Shown one piece after another: positions 6,217 to 15,676 of a stretch of 45,557 bases of DNA (position 1 is the stretch's first letter; each line of letters begins with the position of its first letter). This DNA is from Hyphomonas sp. UBA5111. Lineage in GTDB: Bacteria > Pseudomonadota > Alphaproteobacteria > Caulobacterales > Hyphomonadaceae. Under the pieces are notes generated by a model. The model was not told the origin of the DNA. It did not search any database and worked only from the letters and a program-made list of their open reading frames with translations. Made by a program: the position numbers and the translations under genes. Location: the NCBI GenBank assembly GCA_002414505.1, contig DHZF01000012.1:3343-48899 (forward strand). Reading direction: 5' to 3'.

Positions 6217-9200
6217 ATGGCGCAGATCGTGTTTTCGAGTGTCGGGCAGGTGATCGGACAGCAGGCGCTGCCGCACGGGCTGACCCTGCTGGGGCGGCAG
6301 CTGTCCGGCGCAGCGATTGGCAAGTCGCTCGGCAGTTTGGCCGGGCAGGCGGTGGGCGCGTATTTTGCGCCGGCGCAGGAAGGGCCACGCGTCAAATCCC
6401 TGCCGGTGATGGAGGCGCGCGAGGGGGCGGGACTGCCCTCGGTCTACGGCCGGATGCGGGTCGGCGGGCAGGTGATCTGGGCCGCGCGCTTCAAGGAGAC
6501 AAAGACCACGCGGCGGGCGAGCAGCAAGGGCGGGCCGAAGCTGACCGAATACGACTATTCGGTCAGCTTTGCCGTGGGGCTCGGCGAAGGGCCGATTCTG
6601 GGCGTGCGGCGGGCCTGGGCGAATGGTGAGGCGTTTGACCTGTCGGGTATCGTGCACCGGGTTTATCCGGGCGATGAAGCGCAACTTCCCGACCCGCTGA
6701 TCGAGATGATCGAAGGCGTGGCACCTGCCTATCGCGGGACGGCCTATATCGTGTTCGAGGATTTGCCGCTGGAGGCATTTGGCAACCGGCTGCCGCAGCT
6801 TTCCTTCGAGGTCGAGCGCGTGCCGCCGGGCGGGTCAGAGCCGGGGCTGGCTGATGTGGTGACGGGCGTGAACATCATTCCGGCATCGGGCGAATTCGTC
6901 TATGCGACCGAGATCGTGCGGGAACAGAGGTTTCCGGGACATGAGCGCGCATTGAATGCGTGGTCCGGCGAGGCGCGGGCGGATTTCCTTGTGTCGCTGG
7001 ACCAGTTGGAGAGTGATCTGCCGAACGTATCGCGCGCGGCGCTGACGGTCGGATGGTTCGGGACGAGTATCGAGGCGGGGGCGTGCGAAATCCATCCCGG
7101 CGTGGAAACGCGCGAGCGGGTGACGGTGCCCTATGCGTGGGAGGTGGCGGGCGTCGCGCGGGGCGATGCCTATGTCATTTCCCGCGATGAGGACGGCCAT
7201 CCGAATTATGGGGGCACGCCTGCAGACCGGTGCGTCATCGGGGCGATACAGGAGATGAAAGCGCGGGGCCTGTCTGTCACGCTGTCGCCCTTCCTGTTCA
7301 TGGATACGCCCGGCTTTCCGTGGCGGGGGCGGATCGGCGTATCGGCAGATGGCACCGCGGCGGCGCGCAGTGAGATCGAAGCGTTCGTGAACGGAGCGAA
7401 CGGGTTTCGGAATCTCATCCTGCATCATGCGCAGCTGGCCGCCGAGGCGGGCGGCGTCGAAGCGTTCCTGATCGGCAGCGAAATGGTCGGGCTCAGCCGG
7501 GTGCGGGACGCGGCGGGCGCGTTCCCTTTTGTCGAGGCGCTGGTGGCGCTGGCGGCGGAGGTGAAGGCGATCCTGCCGGGCGCACAAGTGTCCTATGGCG
7601 CGGACTGGACCGAATATGGCGCCTATGCGCCGGGGGACGGATCGGGGGACGTGCTGTTCCCGCTGGATACGCTCTGGGCGAGTGCATCTGTCGATTTCGT
7701 CGGCGTCGACTGGTATCCGCCGCTGGGGGACTGGCGCGACGGGAACGATCATCTCGATGCGCTGGCCGGATATGCCGCGGCGGACGATCCGGCCTATCTG
7801 GCATCGCAGATCGCAGGCGGGGAGGCATATGACTGGTATTATCCGGACCAGGCGGCGCGCGACGCGCAGGACCGTACACCGATCATCGACACGGCGCATG
7901 GCGAGCATTTTGTGTTCCGTCAGAAGGATATCGCCGGCTGGGCAGGCGCGTATCATCACGAACGTCCGGGCGGGGTGCGCAAGGCATCACCGACGGGCTG
8001 GGTGCCGGGGACGAAGCCGGTGCGCCTGACCGAGATCGGCTTTGCGGCGGTCGACAAGGGCGGCAATGCGCCGAATGTGTTTGTTGATCCGAAAAGCAGC
8101 GAGAGCGCGCTGCCGCCCAATTCGAGCGGGGCGCGGGACGAGGTATTTCAGCGCCGGGCGCTGGCGGCGGTGTTGCCGTATTGGGAGGCGAGCCCACTGG
8201 TCGAGGCGGCTTATGTCTGGGCTTGGGACGGGCGACCCTTTCCGGCCTGGCCGCTGAAGGAAGAGGTCTGGAGCGATGGCGGCAACTGGGCACGCGGGCA
8301 CTGGCTGAACGGGCGGTCGGGCCTTGCGCCGCTGGCCGATGTGGTGGCGGATTTCTGCGCGCGAGGCGGCGTGGACGCGGTGGATGTGTCGGGGCTGGAC
8401 GGGATTGTCGAGGGCTATGGGCTCGACGGGGTGCATTCGGTGCGGGCGGCGCTGGAGCCGCTCAGGGCAGCCTATGGCTTCGAGTGCGTGGAGCGCGGCG
8501 GGGCGCTGGTCTTCCGCATGGCGGGCGAAGGGGGCGTTCTGGATGTGGCGCCCGGCGCATTGGTGGAAGGCGGACTGAAGAAGACCCGCGCCCTGCTCGA
8601 CAAGGCGCCGGCGCGGCTCAGGCTGATGCATGTTGATCTTGAGGCGGACTACCAGCCGGGCATGGCAGAGGCACGAACAGAGGGCGGCGATCCGCGTTTG
8701 GTGCAGGATGTGGCCCTGCCGCTGGCGCTGGGGGCGAGCCGGGCGGAGGCGGTGGCCGGGGCGCTGCTGGCATCGGCGGCAAGTGGGGAGACGGCCATCT
8801 GTGCGCTGTCACTGTCGGCCCTCGCCTTGGAGCCGGGGGATGGGTTGCGCGTGGAGGGCGGGCCGGTCTGGCGGGTCACGGATGTTGTTGCCCGGGGCGG
8901 CGTGCGGGCGCTGACCTGCCGGGAGGAGCTAGCCGCAATGCCGCGTGTGCGGGCTGGCGAGGCGGGCAGCGCGCCGCCGCCCGCGCCTGTATTCGGCGGG
9001 GTGGACCTTGTCGTCATGGATGCACCGAGCCTGCCGGAGTTTGGCGAAGGCGTTGGGCCGCTGGTGGCGGCATGGGCCGATCCGTGGCCGGGTGAGGTGG
9101 TCGTGTCAGCCGGCCTGGCCGAAGATGCGCTCAGCGAGGCGGTGCGGCTCGACCGGCCGGCGGTGATCGGGCGGCTGGTGGAGGCATGTGGGGCCGGGCC

Positions 9201-9828
9201 GGTCGGGCGGTGGGACCGCGCAACTGCGCTGAGCGTGTATTGTCCGGGTGGGGAGTTTGCGAGCCTGCCGGAAGCGCTGGTCTTTTCCGGCGGCAATGCG
9301 GCGCTGCTGGAGACAGTTGCGGGCTGGGAATGTGTGCAGTTTGAACGGGCACACCTGATCGCGCCGGACACATGGCGGCTGACCGGGCTGTTGCGGGGAC
9401 AGCGAGGGAGCGTGCCCGGCAATGCGGCGATAGGGGCGCGGCTGGTGATACTGGATACGGCGGTGGCGCGGGCGAGCCTCCACGGGGAGGCCTATGGGGC
9501 GGAGCTGGTCTGGCAGGCCGCGACGGATGATACCCCGCAAACGGCCATGTTCGAGGACCGTGCGGGCCTGCCCTGGCCTGTGGCGCATCTGCGGGTGCGG
9601 GATGGCCAACTCCGCTGGACCCGGCGCGGGGCGGGTGTGCCAGAAAGCTGGGCCATGCCGGAGGCGGAGAATGCGGGCCGGTTTGCCGTGGAATTCGACA
9701 TGGGCAGCGGGTTTGGCGCGCAGAGCGTGGTGGAGGTGCCCTTTGCAAACTGGGTGGAGGGCGCAATGGCGGCGCGGGTGGCGGAGATCGGGCAGGATGG
9801 GCGGACCGGCTTGTGGGCCGTCATTTGA
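6217..9828 (+). CDS. GTA host-contact megatron protein (gp15-type, TIM-barrel domain)
   Basis: A 1203-residue protein equivalent to RcGTA gp15 (about 1300 aa), the large central fibre/baseplate protein that contacts the recipient cell. After the opening QIVFSSVGQVIGQQALP comes the AREGAGLPSVYGRMRVGG phage-tail segment. Next is the GTA TIM-barrel-like glycosidase domain, with VDFVGVDWYPPLGDWRDG, PVRLTEIGFAAVDKGG and APNVFVDPKSSES. The C-terminal part contains further tail-protein domains and a conserved LLRGQRGS segment. ATG 6217 lies two bases after the gp14 stop and gives the family N-terminus. It is the last gene of the cluster; no GTA gene follows on this strand. Confidence 0.95.
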   Translation: MAQIVFSSVGQVIGQQALPHGLTLLGRQLSGAAIGKSLGSLAGQAVGAYFAPAQEGPRVKSLPVMEAREGAGLPSVYGRMRVGGQVIWAARFKETKTTRRASSKGGPKLTEYDYSVSFAVGLGEGPILGVRRAWANGEAFDLSGIVHRVYPGDEAQLPDPLIEMIEGVAPAYRGTAYIVFEDLPLEAFGNRLPQLSFEVERVPPGGSEPGLADVVTGVNIIPASGEFVYATEIVREQRFPGHERALNAWSGEARADFLVSLDQLESDLPNVSRAALTVGWFGTSIEAGACEIHPGVETRERVTVPYAWEVAGVARGDAYVISRDEDGHPNYGGTPADRCVIGAIQEMKARGLSVTLSPFLFMDTPGFPWRGRIGVSADGTAAARSEIEAFVNGANGFRNLILHHAQLAAEAGGVEAFLIGSEMVGLSRVRDAAGAFPFVEALVALAAEVKAILPGAQVSYGADWTEYGAYAPGDGSGDVLFPLDTLWASASVDFVGVDWYPPLGDWRDGNDHLDALAGYAAADDPAYLASQIAGGEAYDWYYPDQAARDAQDRTPIIDTAHGEHFVFRQKDIAGWAGAYHHERPGGVRKASPTGWVPGTKPVRLTEIGFAAVDKGGNAPNVFVDPKSSESALPPNSSGARDEVFQRRALAAVLPYWEASPLVEAAYVWAWDGRPFPAWPLKEEVWSDGGNWARGHWLNGRSGLAPLADVVADFCARGGVDAVDVSGLDGIVEGYGLDGVHSVRAALEPLRAAYGFECVERGGALVFRMAGEGGVLDVAPGALVEGGLKKTRALLDKAPARLRLMHVDLEADYQPGMAEARTEGGDPRLVQDVALPLALGASRAEAVAGALLASAASGETAICALSLSALALEPGDGLRVEGGPVWRVTDVVARGGVRALTCREELAAMPRVRAGEAGSAPPPAPVFGGVDLVVMDAPSLPEFGEGVGPLVAAWADPWPGEVVVSAGLAEDALSEAVRLDRPAVIGRLVEACGAGPVGRWDRATALSVYCPGGEFASLPEALVFSGGNAALLETVAGWECVQFERAHLIAPDTWRLTGLLRGQRGSVPGNAAIGARLVILDTAVARASLHGEAYGAELVWQAATDDTPQTAMFEDRAGLPWPVAHLRVRDGQLRWTRRGAGVPESWAMPEAENAGRFAVEFDMGSGFGAQSVVEVPFANWVEGAMAARVAEIGQDGRTGLWAVI

Positions 9829-9964
9829 GGATTAGCAGGCTGCCAAACAGGAATGCATTGGGGCACCGCTCGATCCGGTAAGGTAATATCCGGGTTTCAT
9901 TACGGGTCGGGACATCCTAACTGTGATCGGATATCAGATTCGTGACTGGAAGGATTTTCCGCCC

Positions 9965-10855
9965 TTGGCCCTCGACCCCTATAAAGTGCTCGGCGTTGAC
10001 CGCTCGGCCAGCGAGGCCGAAATCAAGAAGGCACATCGCCGGAAAGCGAAGGATTTGCATCCCGACCAGAATCCGGACGATCCCAAAAAGCTGGAAGCTT
10101 TCAAACAGGTCTCGCAGGCGTGGGACATTCTTGGTGACAAGGAAAAGAGAGCCAAGTTCGACCGCGGCGAGATTGACGGCGATGGCAATCCGACAGGGTT
10201 CGGAGCCGGCGGATATCCGGGCGGCGGCGGGGGCTTTCCGGGCGGCGGAGGCCAGCGCTGGGAATCGCGCGGCGCGGGCAATCCGTTTGGCGGCGCGCAG
10301 GGCGACCCCTTCGAAGATATCCTGTCCGGCATGTTCGGCGGCGGCCGGTCCCGGCGCAGCGGACCGGTCAAGGGCCGGGACGTGCGCTATCGCGTGACCA
10401 TCGATTTTGCCGACGCCGTGACCGGCGCGCGTCGTCGCATGACCATGGCCGACGGCACCGCGCTGGATGTGAACATTCCGGCGGGGATCGAAAGCGGCCA
10501 GACCTTGCGCCTGAAAAGCCAGGGCCAGGCTTCGCCGAATGGCGGCCCGCCGGGTGATGCCCTGCTCGAAGTCGAAGTGACGGCGAGCAAGGTATGGGAG
10601 CGCGACGGCAAGGATTTGCGCATGACCGTGCCGATTGACCTGAAAATCGCGGTGCTGGGCGGCAGTGTCGAGGTGAAGACGCCCTCCGGCCCGGTGACGC
10701 TGAAAGTGCCGGCGGGATCGAATACGGGCTCTCAGCTTCGCCTGCGTGGCAAGGGCGTTCAGACCTCCACTCCGGGCAATCTGTATGCGCGGCTGGAAAT
10801 CGTGCTCGACGATCCGAAGGACGAGGGATTGAAGGCCTGGGCGGAAGGCCGCTAG
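9965..10855 (+). CDS. DnaJ-class co-chaperone (CbpA-like, type II)
   Basis: A 296-residue Hsp40 protein. It has an N-terminal J domain (LDPYKVLGVDRSASEAEIKK, HPD motif at residues 32-34), a Gly/Phe-rich linker at about 72-120, and two C-terminal substrate-binding domains ending in a VPAGSNTGSQLRLRGKG segment. It lacks the cysteine zinc-finger repeats, so it is DnaJ type II rather than the main DnaJ. TTG 9965 gives the usual MxLDPYKVLGV start and has GGAAGG 11 bases upstream. GTG 9923 in the same frame would add 14 residues and has a weaker site. Its stop shares the CTAG tetranucleotide with the convergent downstream gene. Confidence 0.88.
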   Translation: MALDPYKVLGVDRSASEAEIKKAHRRKAKDLHPDQNPDDPKKLEAFKQVSQAWDILGDKEKRAKFDRGEIDGDGNPTGFGAGGYPGGGGGFPGGGGQRWESRGAGNPFGGAQGDPFEDILSGMFGGGRSRRSGPVKGRDVRYRVTIDFADAVTGARRRMTMADGTALDVNIPAGIESGQTLRLKSQGQASPNGGPPGDALLEVEVTASKVWERDGKDLRMTVPIDLKIAVLGGSVEVKTPSGPVTLKVPAGSNTGSQLRLRGKGVQTSTPGNLYARLEIVLDDPKDEGLKAWAEGR

Positions 10856-13296
10856 GCGCTTTCTGATTCAAAGAGCAGACTGTCGGCCATGACGCGGGCC
10901 ACCATATCCTCGAACGGCGCAGGCGCCGCAATCAGAAAGCCTTGCAATTCCTCACATGACAGCAGGGCCAGGGCTTCCGCCTGGTCCTCGGTCTCGACCC
11001 CTTCGGCCACGACCGCGATGTTCAGCGAATGGGCAAGATGGATGATCGCCTCGACGATGGCGCGGGATTTCACATTGGCATTCATGGACATGACGAAGGA
11101 CCGGTCGATCTTGATCCGGTCGAACGGGAATTCCTGAATATAGCTCATCGAGGAATAGCCGGTCCCGAAATCATCGAGTGAGATCTTGATGCCGAGCGCC
11201 TTGAGATCGAGCAGGATGCTGGTTGCCAGCTGGGTGTTGTTGATGATCGCCGTTTCGGTGATCTCCAGTTCAAAGCGGCCCGGCTCCAGTCCGGATTGTT
11301 GCAGGGCCGTTTCGACGTGGAGAACAATCTCCGGGTCCAGCAGCTGGCGCGCCGACAGATTGACGGAAACGGATTCCCCGCCGGACCACCGGCTGGCGGC
11401 GTTGCAGGCGGCATAGATGGTCCACCGGCCAATGTCGCAGATCAGCATACTCTGTTCCGCCAGCGGGATGAACTCGTCGGGACTGACGAGGCCCACGGTC
11501 GGACGATTCCAGCGGATCAGGGCTTCGCGACCGACAACGGCCCGGGTGGACGCGCTGACCTTTGGCTGGAAGTGCAGGACGAATTCGTCATTCTCGATGG
11601 CCTTGTGCAAGGCGCGTTCGAGATTGCGGGCCTCGATCTGTTGCTTGTGCAGGTCCGCATCGTAGAAACGGATACAGCCCCGACCGTCGGACTTGGCAGA
11701 ATAGAGTGCCCGGTCGGCAAAGGTCAGGATGCGCGCAGGGCTGGACGCGCCGGGCGGGACGTTCACAACCCCGATGCTGCCGCCGCACTTCACCATGCGG
11801 CGCCCCATGGACATGGGCTCCGAAAGGGCGGCCAGGATCCGATTGGCCACCTCGGCCACTTCTTCAGCCGTGATGCGGTCGCGTAGCAGGACCGCGAATT
11901 CATCCCCGCCCAGGCGGGCGACCGTATCCGTGTCCGTGAGCTGGTTGGAAATGCGGCGGCCCATGGCCTTCAGCAGCGTGTCGCCCGCGCCGTGGCCGTA
12001 CTGGTCGTTGATTTCCTTGAACTCATCCAGGTCGATGATCATGACGGCGAGGTCATTGGGACGCCGCGTCTCGCGTCCGACAGAGGATTCCAGCTCCATG
12101 TTGAAGGAGATGCGGTTTGGAAGACCGGTCATCGAGTCGCGATAGGCCAGCGTGCGTACCCGGGCTTCGGCGCGAACGCGCTGGGTGATGTCGTGGACCG
12201 CGAAGACAATGAAGACCTCGTCCTTTTCCTCGACGCAGCGACTGGAGATCATGGCGATCATTTCCCGGCCGTCCTCGAAGCGGATGCGGCGTTCGCCATA
12301 GTCCCGGTCGTCCTTCAGCGTGACCACGTCATCCTCGATCTGCAGCAAGGTCTGGATGGCGCGACCGCGAAGATCGGGCAGGCGGCTGCGGTCCGATATC
12401 TGACCGAGGTCGCGCAAATTATCGAGGTCGCTTTTCCGGTCACTGAACATGATCTGTGCGGAGACATTCGTGTGCAGCACGGCGCCTTCAGGCGAAACCA
12501 TGAACAGGCCTTCGCTGCTGGAATCGGCCAGTACGGACAGTTTGCGCCGCTCTGTGTTGCGCAGCCGCTGGAAACGGGAATCCAGACCTGCGGCCATGGC
12601 TGACAGGAAGATGATCACCAGCATGGCGATACCGATGATGAGGCTGATCCCGCCGGTCTGGAGCGGAATGAGCGGAGCCTCCAGGCCCTTGATCGGGATC
12701 ATTGTGGTGCCGGACGCGCTGATAAAGTGAATGGAGAGGACCGCGATCACGCTGGTGGTTGTGGCAAAGGCCGTACTCCAGCGGACATTCGGATTGCCCC
12801 CCATCAGATAGGTGCCGGTATAAGCGAGAAAGCCGAGCACGAGCGCGACTGTGACCGACACCCTGTCATATTCGGTCACGGCGGAGGCCTGTAGCGCGGT
12901 CATGCCGTAGAAGTGCATTCCCGCCACGGACAGGGTGGCGATGCCCGCACAGACCAGCCTCAAGGGCGCATCGGAATTGAGCCGCAAAAGCAGGGCGGTG
13001 AGGATGAAGCCGGACACGGAAATTGCGGCAGAGATGACGGTTCGGCCGCCGGAGAACAGGACTTCGAATCCGGGCTTGTAGCCGAGCAGCGCGATGAAGT
13101 GCGTGGCCCAGACGCCGAGGCCAACAACCATGCCGGCAGCGATCGCCCACAAGATCTTGTTGCGTTCGCGCCGGGCGGCCTGGCTGCGGTAGTAGATGAC
13201 CAGCGAGCAGCAATTACTGAATGCGAGCACAAACAATGCCGCCAGGACATGCTGCCAGTCATGCTCCGTCGTAATGCAATTCAACACGTCATACAT
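10852..13296 (-). CDS. MHYT-PAS-GGDEF-EAL cyclic-di-GMP signalling protein
   Basis: An 814-residue inner-membrane protein combining a seven-helix MHYT sensor (motifs ATHFIALLGY, GMHFYGMTAL, LSIHFISAS), a PAS-like segment and a GGDEF domain, followed by an EAL domain. The GGDEF signature is intact (RLGGDEFAVLL), but the residue where the inhibitory RxxD site needs arginine is threonine. The EAL domain keeps EALIRW, DDFGTGYSS and VVAEGVETE, so it should hydrolyse cyclic-di-GMP. The protein is probably bifunctional, with MHYT proposed in the literature to sense a diatomic gas via copper. Its stop overlaps the dnaJ-like gene's stop. The gene is preceded by a 230-bp region shared with the divergent lipoprotein gene. 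Confidence 0.93.
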   Translation of the reverse strand: MYDVLNCITTEHDWQHVLAALFVLAFSNCCSLVIYYRSQAARRERNKILWAIAAGMVVGLGVWATHFIALLGYKPGFEVLFSGGRTVISAAISVSGFILTALLLRLNSDAPLRLVCAGIATLSVAGMHFYGMTALQASAVTEYDRVSVTVALVLGFLAYTGTYLMGGNPNVRWSTAFATTTSVIAVLSIHFISASGTTMIPIKGLEAPLIPLQTGGISLIIGIAMLVIIFLSAMAAGLDSRFQRLRNTERRKLSVLADSSSEGLFMVSPEGAVLHTNVSAQIMFSDRKSDLDNLRDLGQISDRSRLPDLRGRAIQTLLQIEDDVVTLKDDRDYGERRIRFEDGREMIAMISSRCVEEKDEVFIVFAVHDITQRVRAEARVRTLAYRDSMTGLPNRISFNMELESSVGRETRRPNDLAVMIIDLDEFKEINDQYGHGAGDTLLKAMGRRISNQLTDTDTVARLGGDEFAVLLRDRITAEEVAEVANRILAALSEPMSMGRRMVKCGGSIGVVNVPPGASSPARILTFADRALYSAKSDGRGCIRFYDADLHKQQIEARNLERALHKAIENDEFVLHFQPKVSASTRAVVGREALIRWNRPTVGLVSPDEFIPLAEQSMLICDIGRWTIYAACNAASRWSGGESVSVNLSARQLLDPEIVLHVETALQQSGLEPGRFELEITETAIINNTQLATSILLDLKALGIKISLDDFGTGYSSMSYIQEFPFDRIKIDRSFVMSMNANVKSRAIVEAIIHLAHSLNIAVVAEGVETEDQAEALALLSCEELQGFLIAAPAPFEDMVARVMADSLLFESESA

Positions 13297-13345
13297 GTGA
13301 GCGAAGCTCCACTTTTCAGGAGGTCATGGCGGTGATTGCGTTACC

Positions 13346-13418
13346 AAAAAACGAATCCAACTGCGCAGAAACGGCACATCCCTGGGGGGAAAGCAGTTCG
13401 TTTTTGCGGGAGTGGTAA
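13346..13418. promoter_or_regulatory. Imperfect inverted repeat in divergent promoter region
   Basis: In the gap between the MHYT-GGDEF-EAL gene (minus) and the lipoprotein gene (plus), AAAAACGAA (13347-13355) pairs perfectly with TTCGTTTTT (13397-13405), and an outer TTACC (13341-13345) faces GGTAA (13414-13418). The two half sites are 41 bases apart. It may be an operator for a regulator of one or both divergent genes, or a transcript stem. No clear -35/-10 pair was identified. Confidence 0.3.
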
Positions 13419-13529
13419 TCACCCGGAAACCGTCATTGTGTAGAACACACTGCAGTCCAGGCTGGGCAGACCGAGCCGCCTCGCACCGGGACAAATGTTG
13501 GTAAAAAATTTATGGCAGGGGCAATGATG

Positions 13530-14687
13530 ATGGCAACTCAAACGCGAATGCGGCGCCTTCGAAACATGAAACTGGCGCTCTGCGGCATGGCCTGTCTGGC
13601 GGGATGCGTGCATCCGGCCCGGCCCGTGTCGCCGATCGAGTCCGATACGCTGGCCTATTCCTCGGCAATTTCCGATGCCCGCCAGGAACAATTGCTGCTG
13701 AACATTGTCCGCTTGCGCTACAATGATCCGGTGACCTTCGTGGATGCCGAGCGGATCACGACGACCGAGAACACGATGGTGAATGGCGCGCTGGCCTCTG
13801 CGTTTGCGCTCAGCGGGCAGGATCTCGACCAGGTGCTGAACGGCAATTTCGGCACCAATATGAGCAGCCAGCCTTCCATCGCCTATTCGGCGCTGCGCGG
13901 ATCGGACTATGCCCAGCAGATCCTCCAGCCGCTGCCGCCGGCAACCATCTTCCTGATGAGCCAGTCGGGCTGGAGCGTGGAACGGCTGATGCTGTGCTGT
14001 GTGTCCCGGATCGGGGATCTGGAGAATGCCCGCGCGGCGGCCGGGCCGACGCCGCCCACCATGCCCGACAATGCGCACTTTCGGGAACTGGCCGCGCTGA
14101 TGCGGTCGCTGCAGGAGCGCGGGCAATTGCTGGTGCAGGTGAACGATCCCGACGAGACCGAGGAGAATGGGGACGGCAAGCCGCGCGTGATCCTGAAATG
14201 GCAGCGCACGACCGACCTCGGCCAGCAATTGGCTGACTTCTTCCGCCGCTACTGGGTGTCCGATGTCAGCGTGATTTCGGGCGACCGCTACATCACCGAG
14301 ATTTCCACGCGGGGCAATTCACTCGGCGATTATGCGGCCCGCGGCCGCTCCCTGCTTGGCGTGATGTCGGCCCTGTCCCAGTCCGTCCATGTTCCGGACG
14401 CGCACAAGGACATCGCCCGCGCGTCACAAATGGCGGTGGAGCCGTCCGCCGATCCCTGCCGCGCGCCGGGCGGATGGCAGGATGTGAATGGTGGCCTGTT
14501 CGCCGTGCAGTCGGCCGAGGCGCGCCCCGAAACCGCGTCGATTGCGGTCGAGTACCGGGACTATTGGTTCTATGTCGATGACCGCTGCCATGATGCGAAA
14601 GAGACGCTGAACCTGCTGGATCATCTCTATGCGCTGCAGGCGGGCATTTCCTCGGATGCGACCACATTGCTGTTGCTGGGCGGCTAG
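13530..14687 (+). CDS. Uncharacterised lipoprotein (~385 aa)
   Basis: A predicted outer-membrane lipoprotein: a basic N-terminus (RMRRLRNMKLALCGMACLAG) is followed by the lipobox LAGC. The mature part begins CVHPARPVSPIESD. It contains an early QEQLLLNIVRLRYNDPVTF segment and a C-terminal AVEYRDYWFYVDDRCHDAKE motif followed by a leucine-rich helix. I recognise this arrangement from widely scattered hypothetical lipoproteins but know no function. In-frame ATGs at 13512, 13524, 13527 and 13530 are possible; AGGGG at 13517-13521 best fits 13527 or 13530. It stands alone, divergent from the cyclic-di-GMP gene. Confidence 0.7.
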   Translation: MATQTRMRRLRNMKLALCGMACLAGCVHPARPVSPIESDTLAYSSAISDARQEQLLLNIVRLRYNDPVTFVDAERITTTENTMVNGALASAFALSGQDLDQVLNGNFGTNMSSQPSIAYSALRGSDYAQQILQPLPPATIFLMSQSGWSVERLMLCCVSRIGDLENARAAAGPTPPTMPDNAHFRELAALMRSLQERGQLLVQVNDPDETEENGDGKPRVILKWQRTTDLGQQLADFFRRYWVSDVSVISGDRYITEISTRGNSLGDYAARGRSLLGVMSALSQSVHVPDAHKDIARASQMAVEPSADPCRAPGGWQDVNGGLFAVQSAEARPETASIAVEYRDYWFYVDDRCHDAKETLNLLDHLYALQAGISSDATTLLLLGG

Positions 14688-14840
14688 GCCTGTCGCGGGT
14701 ACGGCAGGACAGGGGGAATTACGCATCTGCCCGGCGAGCAAAGGCGTGATCACTTTCCACTCTGAAGGGCAGGATTTCCTTTGCCGCGCGCCCTGACCGG
14801 CCTATCTTGCTCTTCACAAGATATGGTCAGGGAGGAGAAC

Positions 14841-15605
14841 ATGCTCGGCCATCTACGCCAAATCGCGCGTGCACGGACTGTCGAGGAGATGTTCGAGCGA
14901 TCTGTTGCGGCCCTGACGGAGATCGGGCTGAGCCGGGTCTACTTCCAGGGGCCGATCGGGTCTGATCGTTCGCTGACGCGGAACACGCACAGTTATGGCT
15001 TTCCCGAGGTCTGGGCGCAAACCTATGAAGTGCGCTGGCAGGTGCATGATCCGTTTCCTGATGCGGCGGCCCGGTATCCGGGGCCGCTCTACTGGCATCG
15101 CCTGCCATCATCCATTGTCCTGAATGCGGACGAACTGGCCTATCTCGACTTCCTGAAACAGAACGGGATGGAACAGGGGCTTTGCATACTCTTGTATGGC
15201 AATGCGACCCGTGTCGGGTTTCTCGGCGCCAGTCCTGGTCCGGACGGGCCGGCGGTCGAAACCGTGGACCGGGAATTGTTCCAGTTCATCAGCATGGCGG
15301 CCTTCACGCGATATTGCCAATTGGTGACCATGGACCCGGAACTGCCGGTGGCCCTGTCAGGCCGGGAGCTGGACGTCCTGTACTGGATGGCGCAGGGGCG
15401 CAGCAATGGCGCCATCGCCGAAGTGCTCGGCATCAGTCAGGATACGGTTAATACATATGTAAAGCGGGTCTTCGCCAAGATGAACGTATTCGACCGGACC
15501 TCGGCCGTCATGAAAGGCGTACAACACGGCCTCGTCATTGTTTCCGACCCGATTTCCGAACTGGTGGCGGAGCAGATGCGTGAGAAACGCCACACAGGAA
15601 GCTGA
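14841..15605 (+). CDS. LuxR-family regulator with autoinducer-binding domain (copy 1)
   Basis: A 254-residue regulator with an N-terminal acyl-homoserine-lactone-binding-type domain and a C-terminal LuxR helix-turn-helix (LSGRELDVLYWMAQGRSN, then SQDTVNTYVKRVFAKM). The pocket residues of TraR-type receptors are present at nearly the same positions: W58, Y62, D70, P71, W85 (HDPFPD and YWHRLP segments). ATG 14841 is preferred over 14781 because GGGAGGAG lies just upstream. No luxI-type synthase is in the window, so this is a solo here. It is followed 71 bp later by a paralogue in the same direction. Confidence 0.9.
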   Translation: MLGHLRQIARARTVEEMFERSVAALTEIGLSRVYFQGPIGSDRSLTRNTHSYGFPEVWAQTYEVRWQVHDPFPDAAARYPGPLYWHRLPSSIVLNADELAYLDFLKQNGMEQGLCILLYGNATRVGFLGASPGPDGPAVETVDRELFQFISMAAFTRYCQLVTMDPELPVALSGRELDVLYWMAQGRSNGAIAEVLGISQDTVNTYVKRVFAKMNVFDRTSAVMKGVQHGLVIVSDPISELVAEQMREKRHTGS

Positions 15606-15676
15606 CCCGGCCAGAATTCCGCTTGTAACTGGCGCGAAGCCGCCACATCATGGCGGTCTGGGGAAGAGGCGCAGAC

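Noticed and set aside
4815..6395. Long minus-strand open frame (526 codons) opposite gp13-gp15
   Set aside because: Arginine/proline/alanine-rich translation without recognisable domains, opposite genuine GTA genes. It is a by-product of high GC at third codon positions.
1..9828. Ordinary prophage rather than GTA
   Set aside because: The seen part of the cluster has no integrase or repressor, the gene order and domain set (gp12-gp15 with TIM-barrel protein) is specific to Rhodobacter-type GTAs, and the lysis genes are detached; terminase and portal lie outside the window, so this rests on the visible part.
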